64,000 nt of DNA from Ravibacter sp037191015 (GTDB lineage Bacteria > Bacteroidota > Bacteroidia > Cytophagales > Spirosomataceae), in assembly GCA_037191015.1 (NCBI GenBank), contig JBBCKD010000030.1, forward strand, positions 7,973 to 71,972, given 5' to 3'. Below, one piece after another: positions 59,594 through 64,000 of the stretch. The position numbers and the translations under genes were made by a program. The notes under the pieces are model-generated. The model saw only the letters and a program-made list of their open reading frames with translations. It was not told the origin of the DNA and searched no databases. Each line of letters starts with the position of its first letter. Positions within the stretch are counted from its first letter, which is position 1.

Positions 59594-60736
59594 TCACACC
59601 TCGCTTTTATGGAACAGCCCGGCGAGCACGTCCGCTGCGTAGTCGGCTTCGTTGGCTGTGTTGAACTTGCTGAAGGAGAACCTGATGCTGGGCCGATCGG
59701 AGTCGGCCTGTATGGCCTGAAGCACGTGCGATCCTATGTCGGTCCCGCTTGCGCATGCGCTGCCTCCCGAAGCACAGATACCCTCTATATCCAGGTTAAA
59801 CAGCAGCATATCGCTTATTTCCGTGGCAGGCAGCGATACATTGAGAACCGTGTAAAGGCTCTGATCCGGATCGGCGGAAAGACCGTTAAACCGTACGCCT
59901 TCGATCTTTTCAAGGAGGGCCTGCTTCATTCTCAGTTTGAGAGCAAGAATGTCCCGACGGTGCTCTTCCATGTCCCGGTAGGCAATTTCCAGGGCTTTGG
60001 CAAGACCGACAATCCCGTATACATTTTCGGTTCCGCCCCTCATGTTTCTTTCCTGGGCTCCGCCGTGTATAAAAGGCAGTATCCGGGTCCCGGCTTTCTG
60101 ATAGAAAAAGCCGACCCCTTTAGGGCCGTGGAATTTGTGGGCGGCCCCTACGATGAAGTTGGCTTTCAGCTTTTTTACATCATGCCTGAAGTGCCCCATC
60201 GTCTGCACGGTATCCGAATGATAAACAGCCCCATAGGCATCGCAGAGCTCGCCTATAGCTTCGATGTCATAAAGGTTGCCGATTTCATTGTTGGCATGCA
60301 TCAGGGAGACAAGCGCTTTCCGGCCCGATCCAAGCAGCTTTTCCAGCGAATCCATATCTATCCTCCCGGATTCATCTATGCCTGCATAGCTCAGCTTTAT
60401 TCTCCCCGTCTTTTCAAGGTGGCTTAACGTGTGGAGAACAGCATGATGCTCCAAAGGAGAAGTGATCACGTGCTGAATACCGTAAGTTTCGATGCTGCCC
60501 GTCAGAACGGTGTTGTTTGACTCGGTGCCTCCCGATGTAAAAAAGATTTCGGCGGGCGAAGCTCCCAATAGTTCGGCAACAGTCCTCCGGGCTCTTTCAA
60601 TCAGTGAGCGGGCCTGCCTTCCGTTGGCGTGTATCGATGAAGGATTTCCGTAAACATCTTTCAATACCGGCAACATAGCCTCCAGCACCTCGGGATCAAG
60701 CGGGGTGGTAGCGGCATTGTCGAGATAAGCTTTCAT
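59594..60736 (-). CDS. Cysteine desulfurase (IscS/NifS type)
   Basis: A 380-aa PLP enzyme taking sulfur from cysteine for Fe-S clusters and thio-modified tRNA. Family motifs: YLDNAATTPLDPEVLEAMLP, TSGGTESNN, SPLEHHAVL, HANNEIGN, and the PLP lysine Lys201 in GAAHKFHGPKGVGFF. The active-site Cys loop is near the C-terminus (CASGGSACASGTDIGSHVLQ), short as in the NifS/IscS class. The gene starts 6 bases after the phosphohexomutase stop, so both are one transcript, though no metabolic link is evident. No IscU-type scaffold gene is present. Confidence 0.93.
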   Translation of the reverse strand: MKAYLDNAATTPLDPEVLEAMLPVLKDVYGNPSSIHANGRQARSLIERARRTVAELLGASPAEIFFTSGGTESNNTVLTGSIETYGIQHVITSPLEHHAVLHTLSHLEKTGRIKLSYAGIDESGRIDMDSLEKLLGSGRKALVSLMHANNEIGNLYDIEAIGELCDAYGAVYHSDTVQTMGHFRHDVKKLKANFIVGAAHKFHGPKGVGFFYQKAGTRILPFIHGGAQERNMRGGTENVYGIVGLAKALEIAYRDMEEHRRDILALKLRMKQALLEKIEGVRFNGLSADPDQSLYTVLNVSLPATEISDMLLFNLDIEGICASGGSACASGTDIGSHVLQAIQADSDRPSIRFSFSKFNTANEADYAADVLAGLFHKSEV

Positions 60737-60742
60737 ATGTAC

Positions 60743-62146
60743 TCATTCTTTTGGGGCGGACAAAATTTCTTTGATGTCCATTATTAGTTTGTTGGCAAGA
60801 TTATTAGCGGTAGAGATCATGTCGGCTTCGGAATAGATCCTGATAATCGGCTCCGTGTTGGATTTCCTCAGGTGTACCCAATCCTTGTCGAAGTCTATTC
60901 TTACCCCGTCGACGGTATTGACAGGCTGTTTGGCATACTTCCGGACAATGGCCGCCAGTACCTGGTCAACATCTATTTCAGGGGTAAGTTCAATTTTATT
61001 TTTCGAAATATAGTAGTTCGGATAAGTGCTTCTGAGCGCGTTGACAGATTTTCCGAACCTGGCCAGGTGACTCAGGAACAGGGCGATCCCCGCCAGGGCG
61101 TCTCTCCCGTAGTGAAGCGCCGGATAGATAACGCCCCCGTTTCCTTCACCTCCTATAACGGCATGGTGCTCCTTCATGGCTTCTACCACGTTTACTTCCC
61201 CTACCGCGGAGGCATAGTAAGCCCAACCTGCTTTTTGGGTAATATCGCGGAGAGCGCCTGTAGAGGAGAGGTTGGAGACCGTATTGCCGGGCGTATGCCT
61301 CAACACATAGTCAGCCACTGCAACAAGGGTATATTCCTCACCGAAAGCAGTGCCGTCTTCTCCTATCAGTGCCAGCCGGTCTACGTCGGGGTCGACCACG
61401 ATACCCAGGTGGTAATTCCCGGATTCGATGGTTTTGGATATTTCATGAAGATGCTCGGGCAAAGGCTCCGGGTTATGAGCGAAATGGCCGGTAGGCTCGC
61501 AGTTTATTTTTGTGATGTTTTCGGGCGCTACTCCGAGCGCTTCGAGCAGCCTGGGCACCGCGATTCCGCCCGTGGAGTTCACGGCGTCTACGGCAATGCG
61601 GAAATCGGCATTCCTGATGGCTTCCCTGTCGACCAGCTCCAACGCCAGGATCTGCTCAATATGCTTGTCTAGGGCAGTGTCGTCGGTGGTATAGGAACCT
61701 ATTTTTTTGACTTCAGCGAAATTGAAATTTTCGTTTTCAGCGAAGTTAAGCACCTTTTCGCCATCCTGAGCGGAGAGGAACTCGCCCTTGCCGTTTAATA
61801 GTTTGAGGGCATTCCATTGGATGGGATTGTGACTGGCGGTGAGAATGATCCCTCCGGCCGCGTCGGAATTTTCTACCGCAAGCTCTACTGTCGGCGTAGT
61901 GGAAAGCCCGAGGTCTATAACGTTAAGCCCAAGGCCCTGAAGCGTGCCGGCTACTATGTGGGTGAGCATCGACCCTGAAAGCCTCGCGTCCCGGCCTATG
62001 ATAACGGTAGGGTTTACCGGATTCTGGTCAAGTACCCACATGCCGTATGCGGCGGTGTATTTTACAATATCGACCGGGGTAAGACCATTGCCGGGAGCTC
62101 CGCCAATTGTACCCCGGATACCGGAGATGGATTTAATTAGAGACAC
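60743..62146 (-). CDS. glmM: Phosphoglucosamine mutase / phosphohexomutase
   Basis: A 467-aa alpha-D-phosphohexomutase converting glucosamine 6-phosphate to the 1-phosphate for peptidoglycan and LPS, or mannose/glucose phosphates. Motifs: active-site Ser105 in TASHNPIQWNALK, metal loop VVDPDVDRLALIG, sugar-binding GEGNGGVIYP and phosphate-binding RKSNTEPIIRIYSE. N-terminal GIRGTIGG is the family opening. GlmM assignment is by Bacteroidota convention; the broader class cannot be excluded. The start codon is GTG (62146), as no in-frame ATG precedes the family start. Confidence 0.88.
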   Translation of the reverse strand: MSLIKSISGIRGTIGGAPGNGLTPVDIVKYTAAYGMWVLDQNPVNPTVIIGRDARLSGSMLTHIVAGTLQGLGLNVIDLGLSTTPTVELAVENSDAAGGIILTASHNPIQWNALKLLNGKGEFLSAQDGEKVLNFAENENFNFAEVKKIGSYTTDDTALDKHIEQILALELVDREAIRNADFRIAVDAVNSTGGIAVPRLLEALGVAPENITKINCEPTGHFAHNPEPLPEHLHEISKTIESGNYHLGIVVDPDVDRLALIGEDGTAFGEEYTLVAVADYVLRHTPGNTVSNLSSTGALRDITQKAGWAYYASAVGEVNVVEAMKEHHAVIGGEGNGGVIYPALHYGRDALAGIALFLSHLARFGKSVNALRSTYPNYYISKNKIELTPEIDVDQVLAAIVRKYAKQPVNTVDGVRIDFDKDWVHLRKSNTEPIIRIYSEADMISTANNLANKLIMDIKEILSAPKE

Positions 62147-62187
62147 TTTTAAATTTAATTAATATAAAATGGTACGGAATAACAGTG

Positions 62188-62940
62188 TTATGGAAGAGGC
62201 TGCTCCTCGCTTATTTCTTCCAGTTTTTCAAACGCGGGCTTCATCCAGTCAACCGGGAGCTTCTGAACGGAATTTTTGAGCATAGCTCCCCATTGCTTTC
62301 CGATATAATCGACATCATCCTTCTCGAAGCGGTGTTCCACCATCCGGAAGGTGTTTTTCCTATACAGCACGGTATCGATAGGGTAATCGACATCGTTGCA
62401 GCTGACGCGCGTCGAATCGAATGAAAGCAACCCGATCTTGAGGGCTTCCGTCATAGGAGTATCATACACAAGGCTTCTGTAGAGGAGCGGCTTCCCGTAC
62501 CCTGAGTTGCCAATGATGATAAATGGCGAACCTTGTCCTACCTCTACCCAGTTTCCCTCGGGATAGAGCAGAAAGAGTTTATGCTCGTCGTCTTTTTCAA
62601 GCTGTCCGCCGATAATGGCATGCAGGTTGAAACTCAGCCCGGATTGCTTGAGGGATTGAAGATCTTCTTCTGCTACCCGGCGCACCTGCTGTCCCAGCGA
62701 GTTGACCGCTTTATACATTTTGTCGAAGCTGGCGTCATTCTCTTCAATAGCATCTTTAAAATAAGCAATTGCTTTGTCTCTCAATGATCTCAGGCCGGAA
62801 GTCATGATAAACATGGAATGATGCTCCAGCTGGTGGACAGACAGTTTTTTGTTCGATGATACCTCAGTCCCCGAAGTAAGTCGTGTATCAGCAATGGCAA
62901 CTAATCCGGATGCGAGCTTGATGCCCAGGCAATAGGTCAT
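62188..62940 (-). CDS. Anbu, bacterial proteasome-homologue protease
   Basis: A 250-aa Ntn-hydrolase of the ancestral beta-subunit (Anbu) family. After Met removal the N-terminal Thr2 (MTYCLGIKLASGLVAIADT) is the nucleophile, with Asp18 (IADTR) and a Lys (NKKLS) completing the proteasome-like site. The family length is about 240-250 and IIGNSGYGKPLLYRSLVYDT is Anbu-specific. Anbu proteins form an open ring-shaped oligomer; their substrate is unsettled. It lies 67 bases downstream of an alpha-E protein, the conserved Anbu neighbour, on the same strand. Confidence 0.92.
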   Translation of the reverse strand: MTYCLGIKLASGLVAIADTRLTSGTEVSSNKKLSVHQLEHHSMFIMTSGLRSLRDKAIAYFKDAIEENDASFDKMYKAVNSLGQQVRRVAEEDLQSLKQSGLSFNLHAIIGGQLEKDDEHKLFLLYPEGNWVEVGQGSPFIIIGNSGYGKPLLYRSLVYDTPMTEALKIGLLSFDSTRVSCNDVDYPIDTVLYRKNTFRMVEHRFEKDDVDYIGKQWGAMLKNSVQKLPVDWMKPAFEKLEEISEEQPLP

Positions 62941-63007
62941 ACTTAAAAACGAGGTTTACAGAAAGCAGAACTCTGCCGCGAATTTAGCAAATTCTTTGAT
63001 GGACTTG

Positions 63008-64000
63008 CTATGCCTGCCGGGATTGTATCTGGCTGCCCAATAGTTGTTCCTGGGTGGGTTTAAGGCCGAAATAGGTCTCAAAGATGGCGTTATCAACCTC
63101 GTTGTTGCGGGTTTGGAACCTGTCTAAATAGTGGTGCAGGCTGTTTTTGAAAATTTCTTCTTCGCTGCTGTACTCGATATCGCTCCTCAGCTTACTGAGC
63201 GTTTTTTCTGCGATGTTGCCGGCTCCCATCGACGGAATGCAGCCTGCAATCGCATAGAGCGAGGTTTCGGCCTGAAGTAGTGAATACACAATAGACCGGG
63301 GAAAATGCCTGTCCAGGATCAGGAAGGAGGCGATGTTGGAACGGTTGAGCGCTTTGTGCGTCTGGCGGAACATATTGTATGCGCTCACCGATTTAAGGAC
63401 GGCCGAACTGATCATGAGTTCGAGGGTATAGTTGGTGTTTTCAGGATCCTGTACGAGGGTAAAATATTTCACGTCCAGGAACCTGGAGCTTTTATCGGCC
63501 CGCTCGAGGAACCTGCCCAGCCTGCCGAAATGCCATGCTTCGTTGCGTGTAAAAGTGGAATCCACGATCCCGTGATACAGCAGGCAACTGTTCTTGATAT
63601 CGTCAAAAAAGTCCTGCATCTTATCGGGGGGCGCAGTGGTTTGGGTTTGCGAAAGATGCTGAAGTCTCAGGTGCAGCGAATTAATGCTCTCCCACATCTC
63701 GCGGCTGATGGTTTCGCGTATTGTTCTGGCATTTTCGCGGGCAGCCAGCAGGCAGCTGACGATAGAGTTGGGGTTGCGCTTGTCGAAAGTCATAAAATGA
63801 ATGACATTTTCGCGCGAAGGGAAGTCGTAATAATGATAGAAGTTGCTGTGGTCGGCGGTGGCTACGAGAAGAGGGTCCCATTGCTCCTCTGCGTTTGGAG
63901 GCAAATCGAGCGCCAGGTTAAAGTTGACGGCTACAAACCGTGCGTAATTTTCGACCCTCTCCATATAACGATTGGTCCAGTAAATGGAATTGGCGACCCT
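63008..64000 (-). CDS. Alpha-E domain protein (Anbu-linked), N-terminus cut by the window edge
   Basis: An about 331-residue piece of an alpha-helical alpha-E protein. The reading frame runs to base 64000 (RVANSIYWTNRYMERVENYA), and family members start MLSRVANSIYW, so only about 3 residues are missing. Markers: SREMWESINSLHLRLQHLSQ, YHGIVDSTFTRNEAWHFGRL and SNIASFLILDRHFPRSIVYS. Alpha-E proteins occur with circularly permuted ATP-grasp enzymes and transglutaminase-like proteases in Anbu clusters, where they may be helical scaffolds in a peptide-ligation/cleavage pathway. No transglutaminase gene lies between it and Anbu here. Confidence 0.92.
   Translation of the reverse strand, partial: RVANSIYWTNRYMERVENYARFVAVNFNLALDLPPNAEEQWDPLLVATADHSNFYHYYDFPSRENVIHFMTFDKRNPNSIVSCLLAARENARTIRETISREMWESINSLHLRLQHLSQTQTTAPPDKMQDFFDDIKNSCLLYHGIVDSTFTRNEAWHFGRLGRFLERADKSSRFLDVKYFTLVQDPENTNYTLELMISSAVLKSVSAYNMFRQTHKALNRSNIASFLILDRHFPRSIVYSLLQAETSLYAIAGCIPSMGAGNIAEKTLSKLRSDIEYSSEEEIFKNSLHHYLDRFQTRNNEVDNAIFETYFGLKPTQEQLLGSQIQSRQA

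Overview
The window comes from a Bacteroidota chromosome, most likely a Cytophagales / Spirosomaceae-like (Dyadobacter-type) soil or water bacterium. The evidence is three SusC/SusD pairs, a FecI/FecR sigma/anti-sigma pair, one type IX secretion substrate, planctomycete-type cytochromes (PSCyt/DUF1549/DUF1553), Bacteroidota-style promoters (TTTG-N19-TAnnTTTG) and a near absence of Shine-Dalgarno sequences. The species assignment is inference. I saw no rRNA, tRNA, CRISPR array, transposase or phage gene.

Layout. 1-3.5 kb: end of a DUF1080 protein, heptose-1-P adenylyltransferase, a YugP-like zinc peptidase, a DMT transporter and an SDR. 3.6-8.4 kb: two membrane-linked c-type cytochrome proteins. 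8.4-13.8 kb: translation-related block (DUF349 protein, EttA, a 4-TM orphan, LysRS) with a cluster of four palindromes upstream of lysS. 13.8-29.8 kb: a polysaccharide-utilisation-like locus made of two SGNH esterase-type proteins on the minus strand, then divergently fecI, fecR and two duplicated susCD pairs, with no glycoside hydrolase. 29.9-36.5 kb: NupC, PPK1, an outer-membrane protein and GyrB. 36.6-41.2 kb: a compact minus-strand operon tsaE-ald-orf134-GT-C-GT2. A textbook promoter sits in front of it, and its start site lies in a perfect 22-bp palindrome. 41.4-44.9 kb: TRIC-type channel, two glycosyltransferases and a methyltransferase. 45.3-53.4 kb: a RagAB-like operon (SusC, SusD, two lipoproteins, a T9SS-sorted M43 metalloprotease), probably for protein or peptide use. 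53.5-59.5 kb: a xylose-isomerase-like protein, then a TonB receptor with a beta-helix lipoprotein and a second lipoprotein. 59.6-64 kb: cysteine desulfurase, GlmM-type phosphohexomutase, and the Anbu (bacterial proteasome-like) protease with its alpha-E partner running off the right edge.

How they work together. The two nutrient loci follow the Bacteroidota plan of surface lipoprotein capture, TonB-driven import and extracellular trimming. In the first, only one of the two SusC copies carries the STN signalling domain that talks to FecR, so the duplicated pair may be import-only. The most interesting leads are this esterase-only PUL with its duplicated susCD and a catalytically odd SGNH protein, the palindrome-controlled tsaE-ald operon, the Anbu/alpha-E unit, the protease-linked RagAB-like operon, and a set of REP-like palindromes in intergenic DNA.
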